From: PWXP01 sp040772845
GTDB taxonomy: Bacteria; Planctomycetota; Planctomycetia; Pirellulales; Thermoguttaceae
Reading direction: 5' to 3'
DNA: 64,000 nucleotides
NCBI GenBank assembly: GCA_040772845.1
Contig: JAXGXG010000001.1
Span: 4,340,001-4,404,000 of the forward strand
Positions 43,701 to 50,953 of the stretch are shown piece by piece. Both the position numbers and the translations under genes were made by a program. Under the pieces are notes generated by a model. It worked only from the letters and a program-made list of their open reading frames with translations, was not told where the DNA came from and ran no database searches. Numbering within the stretch: the stretch's first letter is position 1; each line of letters opens with the position of its first letter.

Positions 43701-46700
43701 GCCGCGTTCAAGCCAAGCGTTGCCGCCAGGTCGACCGAGGCATTCATGCCGAAGAAGACCTTCGCAATGCCGCCTTCGACCAGGACGCCGTCCCGCATCA
43801 GGGCCCAGTTACTCGGATCGGTCACGCTGTGGATGCCGTCGCGCTTCATGTCTTCGTCGAACGTTACGACGATGTACTGCAACTCGCCGACAACCTGGCC
43901 TCCATCCTGCAACCGTTCTCCGGTGGGCAGCAGGAAGTCGGTCACCATCGGCCCGGCCGTGTCGGTATTCTCGCTAAAGGTGCGGAAGTAGATGCTCGTA
44001 CCGGCGGCGCCACCGTTGGTGTACTCGTCGATTTGCGTCCAGGCAACGACGTAGTCGCCCTCGGGCGTTGTGCCCATGGAAGCATTCGTTTGTGTCGTTC
44101 CGGCATAACCATAGGTATGCACGAAGAGATCCGGCGGTGGAACCTCATATCGACCACCCTCCTGGCCGTCGCCAGCAGTGGTCGAGGAGATTGTGCCGTT
44201 TAAGGCCGGAGGTGGGTTCTCGCCCGTTTCTGTATGAGGCTGCCCCTGGATTCCCGGCTGATTCGTGCCGCCACTTGCCCCGGCAAACCAGACACGGAAC
44301 TCGTATTCAGTGCCCTCGATATAGGTGACGATCACGTCGTCGAAACCAAGTTCGTTCCGCAGGGCGTTCTGGATGGCATTTGCCATGGCAGTGGGACTGG
44401 CCTCGTTGAAGAACATCGGGTTGGTCGTCGTGCCGCCGACGGCCAGTGTGAACCATCCCGTAAAGGGAGTTGTAGGGTCATTGTCTGTCGGCGTGAACGT
44501 CAGTATCTGTATTTCATCGCGCAGCACCCAGCCATCTCGGGCGATAAGCGTCATCGGGGTATCATGGACTTCGCCCAGGAACGTGATCTCGAAGACGTAG
44601 TCGGTCCATGTACTGTCGTTCGTGCCTGCCAGATTGACTCCATGCGGGATCAGATCGTAATACGTGTCCTTGCGGGCCGCAATGTCAGCTTCCGAAACGA
44701 GACGCACGCTGATCGGTCCTGCGAAGCCATCAGCCTCTGGCCAGTTGACCCCGGTGCGCGCCAAGCCTTCCAGTGCATTGTTGATGTTTTCGGCGGTTGC
44801 TTCCATGTTTACCGTGAAGTCGTCGTAGAGGACTACCTGCACACGCACTTCTTCGTAGTCGGCACACCACGGATGGTACAGTCGCAACAGGAACGATTCC
44901 CAACGCAGTTCCGGATCGGCTTCTAGCGAAACGAAGCATCGGTGGTTCTGCCCGTCGCGTGTTGCATTGGCAATGCTGTCGCTAGTGAGTACAAAGCTCG
45001 TGCCATATTCCGGATGGGTATCGAAACGGCTGTATAGAATGCCGTTGGCTTCCCCGCGCAGAAGCCCGTAGTAGGCCTCGAGATTAGCTCGAATCTCGGC
45101 AATTTCCTTGGCGTAATTGGCCCAAACGGAAACACGGAGGGCTTCCCATTCTTCTTCGTCAAGATCTCCGGCTGCCGCCAAGGCGGCTTCGAACGCGATC
45201 TTGAAGTTCTGCATGGGTATGCTTGTCAGTAATTGAGATTCGATCAGCAAATCGATATCCCCTTCAGTGACGTCGGGGCCATACCCGCTATAACTGACGA
45301 CAAGGTCGCCGTCGGCGTCGATGGTCACTTGGCTACCGCTTTGGTCGCCTGGCCACGTTGTTACGCTATTGGGATTGAACGACGCGCTATTCACCCGGAA
45401 GTCGGTACGGATGACCGAGAGGCCGGTGAACGCGCCCGATGCGGTCATGTTCATGGCATATTCGCGGGCAAAAATCCCGTTGCGGTACGCATCTACCACG
45501 GGGATATTGTCGTCGTCCGCGAGCGCCTCCCAGCCCACGATGAAATTGCGGTCCATGTCGAAGGCGGCCGTTGAGAATCCGCCGCCGCCAATGGCGAACT
45601 GGCTGGTCAGCACATCGCCTTCCTGACTGTACAATTCGCCGAACACCGTGCCGGCATTGCCAATCACACGGGTCCATGTAACGAGGAAGTAGCCGTCGTA
45701 GCTCATGGCCACGTAGGGATCCTCGTGGATCTCGGTATCCTCGGTATTCACCAGCCACTCGTTGCCGACGCGTTCGCCATCGCGGTTGAAACGCTGGGCC
45801 ATGATGCCGTTGAAGAAGCTGATGTCCTGGCCGCTGTTCATCCAGGCGATGACGAAGTTGCCGTCATCGTCCATGCCAACCGCCGGCCAATCCTGCGCTT
45901 CGGTTGTGTGCGTATTCACGCGGAACTGGTTGCCCAAGGCGTTCACGCCCTGAATGCCTGTCTCTTCTTCGCCATCGAAGTCCATGTCGACGTAGAACGT
46001 CGGCGTATCGACAATTCCCTGCGGCGAGAAACGCCGGGCGAAGATATCGCTCTTGCTCCCAAAAGTGTCCGAATTGGGGACCACGCTCGCCCACGTAATG
46101 ACGAAGTCGCCGTCGGCGTCCATCGCCACGGCCGGCACGGACTGGTCGTACCTGTCGGGCCCCGGCGTGTATATGCTGTTCGGCTCCGCATCATTCACAC
46201 GGAACTCGCGGCTCGTCTCTTTGAGTGTCTGGACCGTCGCGCCGCCCACGGCGTCGCCTGCTGCCGTTACGACGTTCGAGACCGCCAGTTCCGGGTGGTC
46301 GATCTTGCCGGAGTCGCCGGTGAACGTAATGTCGAAGGTCAGGAACTCTTGCCCCTCGCCCAGCGTGAAGACAGGCACCACGGAGACTTCGGGCAAAGAC
46401 GTGCTGAGCGAGGCTGGGAAAAGCTGGGGTACGGGGATATTGTAGGGGCCGATCGGGAACGTACCGGTGGTGTAACCCTCAAACCATGCCTCGATAGCCG
46501 AGGCCGTGTCCCACGGGTCGCTTGCCGAAACGGGAATGTCTTCCAGGGTGATCGGCTCGCGGATCGTCTCAATAGTAACAGACGGCAGAAAGCCGGCACT
46601 GAAGTCTGTCGAGTCCACTTGGATCAAGGACTGGTCTCCACCGCCGGAAGCATCGCCGAAGCAGATGTCAAAAGTGTGGATGTCAACCGCTTCAATCACC

Positions 46701-47323
46701 ACATCCGACAGTGCTCCACCGAGGCTGCGCAATGCCGTCTGGAGGTTCTCGGCATTCTCGGCCATGGTGTTCCAGTATTCGTCATATGCCACATCCACCG
46801 TAGCGCCGTCGAATTCCAGCGTATAGGTTCCCCCGATTGTTTCCTGGAACGGCACGTCAACAAAAGGCTGGTCGGTGGCCGCGATGGTGAGCCGCTGCAC
46901 CTCGTTACCGCCGTAGGTCAAATCGAAGGCGCCGACGTTATCCTCGGTCGCGCCGTCGAGTACGCCGGCCGGAAGCGTGATTCGCTGGACCTCGTCGGTG
47001 AAATACCGAGCGTAGATGTTCGTCTCGGTCAGGGTGGTGCCCTCAATCGGATCCTCGCGGGTCCACGTAACGACAAAATTGCCGTCGTGGTCGGAAGCGA
47101 CCGACTGGGCGCTCAGGGTATACTGGCTCGAGACATCGGACATGGCGGCGACGATCTGATCATCGACGTGTCCGGGCGAGACGCTCAGCAGTTGCCGCTC
47201 TTCGAGCGGATCGACGGTAAGGCGGCGATTCCGGTTCACGGGGCTCGTCTTGCGACGGCGAATCGTGCCCCCGTTCAAAATGGCAGTCAGGTCCGACCAC
47301 TTGTTCCAGTTCAACCACGACAT
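37757..47323 (-). CDS. Giant secreted/surface protein with trypsin-like and metzincin-like protease motifs and FG-GAP repeats
   Basis: 3188 residues. The N-terminus carries LTVDPLEERQLLSV (about 35-48), the LEPR-XLL-type motif of large exported planctomycete proteins. Most of the chain is tandem beta-rich modules with a VAMDADGDFVITW-like signature. A chymotrypsin-fold serine protease domain lies at about 1680-1900: H1703 in LTAAHVV, D1751 in GDIAVIVL, S1861 in GAPGDSGGPN. Near the C-terminus are about six 51-residue FG-GAP/VCBS-type repeats (GDFNGDGADDLVGRVSHNGD), then HEMGHLLGYSH (H3111, H3115, H3121), a HExxHxxGxxH zinc site. Calx-like/CARDB-like segments may also be present. Single gene with its own terminator. 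Likely role: adhesion or extracellular degradation, inferred. Confidence 0.88.
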   Translation of the reverse strand: MSWLNWNKWSDLTAILNGGTIRRRKTSPVNRNRRLTVDPLEERQLLSVSPGHVDDQIVAAMSDVSSQYTLSAQSVASDHDGNFVVTWTREDPIEGTTLTETNIYARYFTDEVQRITLPAGVLDGATEDNVGAFDLTYGGNEVQRLTIAATDQPFVDVPFQETIGGTYTLEFDGATVDVAYDEYWNTMAENAENLQTALRSLGGALSDVVIEAVDIHTFDICFGDASGGGDQSLIQVDSTDFSAGFLPSVTIETIREPITLEDIPVSASDPWDTASAIEAWFEGYTTGTFPIGPYNIPVPQLFPASLSTSLPEVSVVPVFTLGEGQEFLTFDITFTGDSGKIDHPELAVSNVVTAAGDAVGGATVQTLKETSREFRVNDAEPNSIYTPGPDRYDQSVPAVAMDADGDFVITWASVVPNSDTFGSKSDIFARRFSPQGIVDTPTFYVDMDFDGEEETGIQGVNALGNQFRVNTHTTEAQDWPAVGMDDDGNFVIAWMNSGQDISFFNGIMAQRFNRDGERVGNEWLVNTEDTEIHEDPYVAMSYDGYFLVTWTRVIGNAGTVFGELYSQEGDVLTSQFAIGGGGFSTAAFDMDRNFIVGWEALADDDNIPVVDAYRNGIFAREYAMNMTASGAFTGLSVIRTDFRVNSASFNPNSVTTWPGDQSGSQVTIDADGDLVVSYSGYGPDVTEGDIDLLIESQLLTSIPMQNFKIAFEAALAAAGDLDEEEWEALRVSVWANYAKEIAEIRANLEAYYGLLRGEANGILYSRFDTHPEYGTSFVLTSDSIANATRDGQNHRCFVSLEADPELRWESFLLRLYHPWCADYEEVRVQVVLYDDFTVNMEATAENINNALEGLARTGVNWPEADGFAGPISVRLVSEADIAARKDTYYDLIPHGVNLAGTNDSTWTDYVFEITFLGEVHDTPMTLIARDGWVLRDEIQILTFTPTDNDPTTPFTGWFTLAVGGTTTNPMFFNEASPTAMANAIQNALRNELGFDDVIVTYIEGTEYEFRVWFAGASGGTNQPGIQGQPHTETGENPPPALNGTISSTTAGDGQEGGRYEVPPPDLFVHTYGYAGTTQTNASMGTTPEGDYVVAWTQIDEYTNGGAAGTSIYFRTFSENTDTAGPMVTDFLLPTGERLQDGGQVVGELQYIVVTFDEDMKRDGIHSVTDPSNWALMRDGVLVEGGIAKVFFGMNASVDLAATLGLNAAGSNKWEAVIVLDGNGMGDGITSLDDGHYQIVALNSLRDRAGNALGRTGYEVDGQVFDRDFTVTVPEGGETRVNTETDGGQYTEPGTNAVASDGEGNYVTVWKNSATGSEGIYAKLYATTWTDTTEGRQSTVSVLEVINPATGTAWTNNEICVTSDLTAGQASVARDADGDFVVTWTQQSSETSWDIWARRYDAAGNALGEAFLVNATTEGAQNQPAVAMDTDGDFIIVWQSLGQDGSGWGVYGQRYDTQGNPIGGTDEIQMINFVNSPTGTFAIRWAGDSAAPDVTNDITFSGNTFAIVDTVQAELERLGAEVEVYAISSTQIVVAFVNSDGSMDVPQMAIDHATVSGEPGARIEISTEVQGAAGEFLVNQTTDGNQTSPDVAMSSDGTIVVSWTSSGQDGDAPYETNVYARQFLSNDAVRSSRASLDGIIASTESSLPVGWSIDPLMTTVEDPDNYLVNPGEGYDGVTQIVCDQGWYGSGAVLLSGRHVLTAAHVVCDDYGNAVAPEDLTVILYLETGTVQLAVSEVYVHPLWSGNVGDGGDIAVIVLAQPVSAGVDVYDIYRGSDEIGRTFQKVGFGATGTGETGHTYSDQQKRTGQNVYEVLDSAFGYYGDTLMYDFDNGDAQYDALGTLLGINDTGLGNEEICGAPGDSGGPNLVNGVIYGVTSYGLSVPGEHDYLEGINSSYGDIGGDVRVSDYASWIDMITSTGTGEILVNQTITSNQMWSSVAADSVGNFVVTWTSFGQDGVGSGPGAGAGGENGVYARRFDSGGTAVSNEFLVNTFADGDQQYSQVSMDADGDFVIVWESFQDKPDAATGGSDSASSFGVFAQRYVSTAAMEGNTFVGPNGESGSEVRVHTTLSGDQRYPSVAMDATGDFMVVWSGAGIGDLQGVFYQRYEKVLDDAGPVVSDVFAVDPDSELDQVLSGDVLPYTVAQFVLNFDENLNVEDGAGGTNSILNTSNWTLTRDGSVVFGGVSSVSFAFNEATQKYQATVTFDGDAGETGLQALDEGRYVLSISPRVEDIFGNALDGDYNGVPGGTFNREFVIRMGSDDDEDPAPGPGDPGDDDEDESVTDSILGNQDSPCVASNADGDYVAIWVTRGTGTDWYNQGNIVGQRYTAAGTKVGVQFTVCSFDSGSQVQPDVAMDSFGNFVVTWAGEGETDESGIWARVYDAFGVPLGDQFRVNQHVPEAQSVPAVAVDGSGNFVIAWASYGQDARSSAPTASIYARVFNPYGSAVTNEFLVNAYAQNNQTNPDVAMDADGNFVVIWQSEKQDGNQWGIYGQRYNAAGNKVGGEFLINSRTDDKQQDPSVAMDLAGNFVVVWADFGRDGSDYGIYARRYSASGGALDATEFRVNQYTTNYQWQPSVDMDNSGNFVVTWTTMGQDREDGVKDFGVFARAFNANGADWINPGTGTALGEFRVNANTVGDQVTPDIAVDANGDFVVVWVGPDGSGTGVFHRPVGMTASATSSEDPPSGGTVPGSGSTKTLFDLVGWASNGGWWVGESDGISSFANQLGTKWSTGVNWVDVMTGDFNGDGLDDIVGRVSHNGDWWVATSNGDGTFTNQRWTRWSTNVDWTSIMVGDFNGDGADDLVGRVSHNGDWWVATSNGANGFTNAKWTRWSTNVDWTSIMVGDFNGDGTDDLVGRVSHNGDWWVAASNGANGFTNAKWTRWSTNVDWTSIMVGDFNGDGTDDLVGRVSHNGDWWVAASNGANGFTNAKWTRWSANVDWTNIMVGDFNGDGADDLVGRVSHNGDWWIASSTGTAFTNAKWTRWSASAGWDHVMVGNFTAAAMQAEGTPAEGQPEAETLAVNDLKAVVEEAVLRLSSDLEQMAFQVHIADLAGQKLAMTTGDSILIDDDAAGFGWYVGTTDDAFEATGVESQLAAQAGSEAAQNMDLLTVVMHEMGHLLGYSHEAEGLMKPTLAAGVRLLPAGDLAAAAVPEQAYRTMAWLDDLAESRREKSENSLQVQAVDEALKVYWS

Positions 47324-48140
47324 GGCGTTTATCCCCTTGGTAAGCTAAGCTTCGACGTCTCTCTTAAGACAGCCCTTCGTTGATGGCCCTATCCGTTTCC
47401 CCCTCCACCGTCGCGCAGCTCCCTCGGCGCGCAAGCCGATCCTCCCTGCTCCATGCAACCGCATGGTATGGACGCACCGTGGACTGCCCCAGTTCCCGCG
47501 AATTGGCGTTTTTTCCGGCCGAACGACGAAAGGGCCTTGCAGGTTGCGAGAATGGGACTGCCGTTTCGGCATCTGCACGAGGAGGAAACACGGGTAGATG
47601 TCCTTTGCCCAGGCATCCATCGAGACGCTGAACAAAGGGCGCCTGCCCTCGTTTCCACCGTGAGCCGCTCCGAACGGCAGAGATCGAGCGCACAGAAAGA
47701 GCGCAGACCGGAAACGGCGCGAAGACTCGGACGGCCAAAACTGAGCCGCATCCAAGCCAACACCGCGAGACCGGGCCGGAGAATGTCCGATATTCCGGTA
47801 GCCAACCCTTGTGGCTCCGGGGACGCCGTTGCATGACGATCGCCTTGTTCTACAGCCGCAGGCTCCCTTGCCAAGCCAACGACCGACCCAAGCTGTTCCA
47901 TCATCTAACACCAAAGCTTCCAGAAAGTCAATCGGATTGTCCCGTTTTGAACGAGAGAGGCGGAATTTCTCAAGTCCAACTCCCCGAGACTTCTTAATTT
48001 ATCCAGTTTATCATGATTAGCCCCTTCGTCTGCGTCAAGAAGAAAATGTGGAGCGAATACTGAGGAGGGGGGCGCTATGCAACATTCGCCGCCAGAAGCA
48101 GGGGCGTGTGCGCGGATTGCGGAGAAGATGGGCTCTTCCG
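47324..48140. other. 800-bp intergenic region upstream of the giant gene
   Basis: Frames are open on both strands (for example 47453-47836 plus) but none has domain character, good starts or consistent codon bias. An A/T-rich stretch at about 47985-48020 (AATTTATCCAGTTTATCATG) could hold promoters. I see no repeat family or RNA gene. Confidence 0.5.
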
Positions 48141-48566
48141 TTACTCTGGCGTGCGGCACTTCTCTAGAAGCACGGTCGTGCCGGCTTCTGCGTAGGAAAC
48201 GCGGGTCATGAAATGTCGCATTAGCATGACCCCCCGGCCGCAGGGGCACTGAAGCCGGCTGGGGTCGGTCGGATCGGGAACGCACGCAGGATCGAAGCCG
48301 GGCCCTTCGTCACCCACTTCGATGCGCACCAATTCCGGCGTCAGCCAGCAACGGACTCGGACGCTCTTCGCGGCATCGTATTGATTGCCGTGTGCGATTG
48401 CGTTGACTATCGCCTCTTCCATGGCCAGTCGAACGCTGAAACGGTCGTGCAGCCCCCAACCGGTCTCTTCCATCGCTTGGAGCAATGCCTCCTGGACGGC
48501 GTGCCCAGCGCCCGTCTCGCTGGGAATCGACCGATCGGTTTGCCAGGTCCAGTGCTCGTTGTCCAT
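48141..48566 (-). CDS. Anti-sigma factor-type serine kinase (RsbW-like HATPase)
   Basis: 141 residues forming a single GHKL/HATPase_c_2 domain: N box EEAIVNAIAHGN (50-61), G1 box GDEGPGFDP, G2 box CGRGVMLMRHFM. RsbW/SpoIIAB-like proteins bind a sigma factor or other target and phosphorylate a STAS antagonist. The matching STAS gene lies 136 bp upstream on the same strand, making a partner-switching pair. No sigma factor or phosphatase is adjacent. Confidence 0.88.
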   Translation of the reverse strand: MDNEHWTWQTDRSIPSETGAGHAVQEALLQAMEETGWGLHDRFSVRLAMEEAIVNAIAHGNQYDAAKSVRVRCWLTPELVRIEVGDEGPGFDPACVPDPTDPSRLQCPCGRGVMLMRHFMTRVSYAEAGTTVLLEKCRTPE

Positions 48567-48702
48567 CAGGCACCGTTGCGATTTGTAGATGCTGGGATTC
48601 AGGGCAGAAACGGGCGATCAAGCGGGGGATGCCACACGAAAATGGTGGAACCCAATCACCGGCAACGGATACCTGCAACCCTCGGCACCTGTGTTTTCGC
48701 CG

Positions 48703-49056
48703 TCAAAAAGCCGCCAGCGCATCGGCTTCGTCGTCGCGGATGTCGAACAAGCGGTCCAACTTCGTAATGGTGAAGACCTCGTAGATTTCGGGGCGGATGT
48801 TCGAGAGCTTCATCTCACCCTGGATAGTCTTGGTTTTCTTGTCGAGCGTGATCAGCTTTCCCAAGGCGGAACTGGAGAGGAACTCGACCTGCGAGAAGTT
48901 CAGAAGGAGCTTGTCGCGTCCTTCGCTATCCACGAGTCCGAACAACTCTTGCCCCAACTCCTGGATACGAATGTCCTCGATAAGCTTCCGATCGCGGAAA
49001 CGAACGACCGTGACGTCGCCTACCTCGTTCACCTCGATATGTCGATACTCGGGCAT
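48703..49056 (-). CDS. STAS-domain anti-sigma factor antagonist
   Basis: 117 residues, one STAS domain. The phosphorylation-site region reads NFSQVEFLSSSALGKLITLD, with the conserved serine in FLSSSALG. In this family the unphosphorylated protein sequesters the HATPase kinase and releases its target. It lies directly upstream of the RsbW-like gene on the same strand. Confidence 0.9.
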   Translation of the reverse strand: MPEYRHIEVNEVGDVTVVRFRDRKLIEDIRIQELGQELFGLVDSEGRDKLLLNFSQVEFLSSSALGKLITLDKKTKTIQGEMKLSNIRPEIYEVFTITKLDRLFDIRDDEADALAAF

Positions 49057-49277
49057 CGGCCGAACTCCTTGGGCGTGATGTCGTCAGGCATGAAAACGGC
49101 ACCGGCCGCGCCGTTTGGCGGGGCCCGCCGAAAGGAGGAGGTAATGAGAGCATCTCGCCGCCACCATCTCCTTCTCAGCCATCATGTTAGGCGAGAAAGA
49201 TGGCGTGTCAAGCCCCAGCAACCGGTGCTTTCGCCACAGAATTCGGCGTGGTTGGTCGGCACTTGGTCCGGCAGGCG

Positions 49278-49766
49278 TCAGTTGGTGGTCAAGTCGCGGA
49301 GTACGGCGCGCCGGACGAAGAGGAAGTTCTCCCCACGATATTCCGTGACGGTACCGGTCACAATCCACTCCGGCGGGGTAGGAGTGTCCTCAATGCTGCG
49401 TCGAACGCGTTCGAGGGCCAGATTCTCCAGAACGACCAGCCGGCCCTTGCCCACATCGGTGAAAAACGCGATTCGGTCGCCGGTCGGACGGAAACTGCCC
49501 GGTTGGTCGACCAGCTCCGTTCCTTCCCGTATGCGATCCTCAGGCTGTGCCGAGCCGTCTGCAGCGCCGGCCGGGCCGACCGTTCGGCCCTGCGGCCCGG
49601 CCGTTTCCAGGGCCTCGTTCGGTGCGCCGACCGTCGGCGCGATCGCCAGGGCGACTCCCAACAGCAGGGTTCCGGCACAGAAGAGCGAGATGGCCGGAAC
49701 ACGCGGTCGGCAAGGCCTTGCAATCCTGCGACGATTCGGCCGTTGGAATGCGTCCAAGAGCGTCAT
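49278..49766 (-). CDS. Single-pass membrane protein of unknown function
   Basis: 162 residues. A basic N-terminus (FQRPNRRRIARPCRPR) precedes one TM segment (about 26-47: ISLFCAGTLLLGVALAIAP). The exported part ends in a beta-rich domain with WIVTGTVTEYRGENFLFVRR, which recalls small OB-like/DUF folds. Function unknown. The next gene on the same strand (49854-50150) is also a small membrane protein, and the pair is probably conserved together. Confidence 0.65.
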   Translation of the reverse strand: MTLLDAFQRPNRRRIARPCRPRVPAISLFCAGTLLLGVALAIAPTVGAPNEALETAGPQGRTVGPAGAADGSAQPEDRIREGTELVDQPGSFRPTGDRIAFFTDVGKGRLVVLENLALERVRRSIEDTPTPPEWIVTGTVTEYRGENFLFVRRAVLRDLTTN

Positions 49767-49853
49767 GGTAGCGTCCTATGGCATAAGTGGGAGGTTTTCG
49801 GAGCCAAGGCCGTGGGGCCGGATCTGGCCGGGAATTCGATCCGGCCCGGGCGT

Positions 49854-50150
49854 CTACTTGTCCGGTCGCTTCATCACCAGTGCTTGCAGGATGAGCGTGG
49901 CGGACAGGGATAGCATGGCCCAGCCGATCCAATCGGCCGGTTCGATCGTCTTTTGCGCCAACGGTTTCCCGGATTGCGTCAGCGCCGGTGTTGCCGCGTT
50001 GACCGACGCGAGCGGATGCCCGGTGCGTTCGGCCAGAAACTGGGTCAGCTCCGGAGTCAGCCGATATGATTCGACGGCGCGGAACTGGAGCCCCAGAAAC
50101 AGAAACAACATCCCGGCTAGGAACAACTGGTTACGGTTCAGATCAAACAT
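49854..50150 (-). CDS. Small membrane protein with two TM segments
   Basis: 98 residues from the ATG at 50150, preceded by GGAG and AAGAGG; the frame extends 8 codons further without support. TM segments at about 8-24 (LFLAGMLFLFLGLQFRAV) and 75-93 (WIGWAMLSLSATLILQALVM) enclose a short soluble loop. Function unknown. It is about 90 nt upstream of the single-pass membrane protein on the same strand. Confidence 0.65.
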   Translation of the reverse strand: MFDLNRNQLFLAGMLFLFLGLQFRAVESYRLTPELTQFLAERTGHPLASVNAATPALTQSGKPLAQKTIEPADWIGWAMLSLSATLILQALVMKRPDK

Positions 50151-50504
50151 CCTCTTGGCTCCTGCGGCGAGCAACGGGAATCCAACCCCTCTGGATTTAT
50201 CGAGCGGCCGGATCGGCCCAATTGATGCAAGTTCAGGGGGTAGCGGTTATTCGGACAACTGCGAACGTAACGCGCTGCTACTGGACGTCTGTGGCGATTG
50301 CGGTCCGAAGCAAGTCCGACTTGTTCCGCCTGTGCGCAATACGCCGATCTTGCCGAATGACCCGGCCGCACGAACCGAGGGAACTTTGCTACGCGCCGCT
50401 TACCGCGCCGTATACTTCGGCAAGGGGTGTGGGAACCGATCGCCCCGCCGCGATCTTTGAAAAGGGATCAGCACGGGGCTCATGCCGTTTCGGGAGTTAC
50501 AGAA
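50151..50504. other. Intergenic region between divergent genes
   Basis: About 350 bp between the small membrane protein gene (minus) and the CheY-like gene (plus). No repeat or conserved motif is evident, and promoters are presumably here but not clear. Confidence 0.5.
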
Positions 50505-50882
50505 ATGCCCAAGACCGTACTCGTCGTCGATGACTCGATGCTGATGCGCAGGATGGTGTCCGATACGCTTGCCGACGCCGGCTGGCACGTGGTTGCAGAA
50601 GCCTCGAATGGCCGCGAGGCCGTCGAACAGTATCGCGAAAAACAGCCGGATGCCGTGACGCTCGACATCGTCATGCCCGACTACAACGGCATGTACGCTC
50701 TGGAGCACATCCTCCAGTTCGATCCGCAGGCGAAGGTGGTGGTCGTCAGTGCGCTGAATCAGACGCGCCTGATTTCCGAGGCCATTCGCAAAGGGGCGCA
50801 GGACTTCATCGCCAAGCCGTTTCTGCCCGAACAACTGCAGCAGACCATGAGCCACTGTGCTGCCGAGATCGACCGCGACTGA
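50505..50882 (+). CDS. Single-domain response regulator (CheY-like)
   Basis: 125 residues, one receiver domain with all key residues: acidic pair D9/D10 in VVDDS, phospho-acceptor D54 in TLDIVMPDYNGM, switch S/T in VVVSALN, and Lys in FIAKPF. No output domain. ATG at 50505 has GGGAG upstream; the frame from 50427 adds unsupported sequence. Could act in chemotaxis or as a phospho-relay, but there is no kinase nearby. A terminator follows within 30 nt. Confidence 0.92.
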   Translation: MPKTVLVVDDSMLMRRMVSDTLADAGWHVVAEASNGREAVEQYREKQPDAVTLDIVMPDYNGMYALEHILQFDPQAKVVVVSALNQTRLISEAIRKGAQDFIAKPFLPEQLQQTMSHCAAEIDRD

Positions 50883-50910
50883 ATGACGTTTCGGTATGAA
50901 GTTACTCAAA

Positions 50911-50948
50911 CACCGCTCCACCGACGCAGGGTCGGTGGTGGCGTTTTC
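50911..50948 (+). terminator. Rho-independent terminator of the CheY-like gene
   Basis: CCACCGAC (50918-50925), loop GCAGG, GTCGGTGG (50931-50938), with a short outer CGC/GCG pairing, then TTTT (50944-50947). The IS insertion site is at the very end of this T-tract. Confidence 0.8.
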
Positions 50949-50953
50949 AGTTT

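Noticed and set aside
47453..47836. 127-codon plus-strand frame upstream of the giant gene
   Set aside because: Overlaps other open frames on both strands, Arg-rich, no recognisable domain and no ribosome-binding site.
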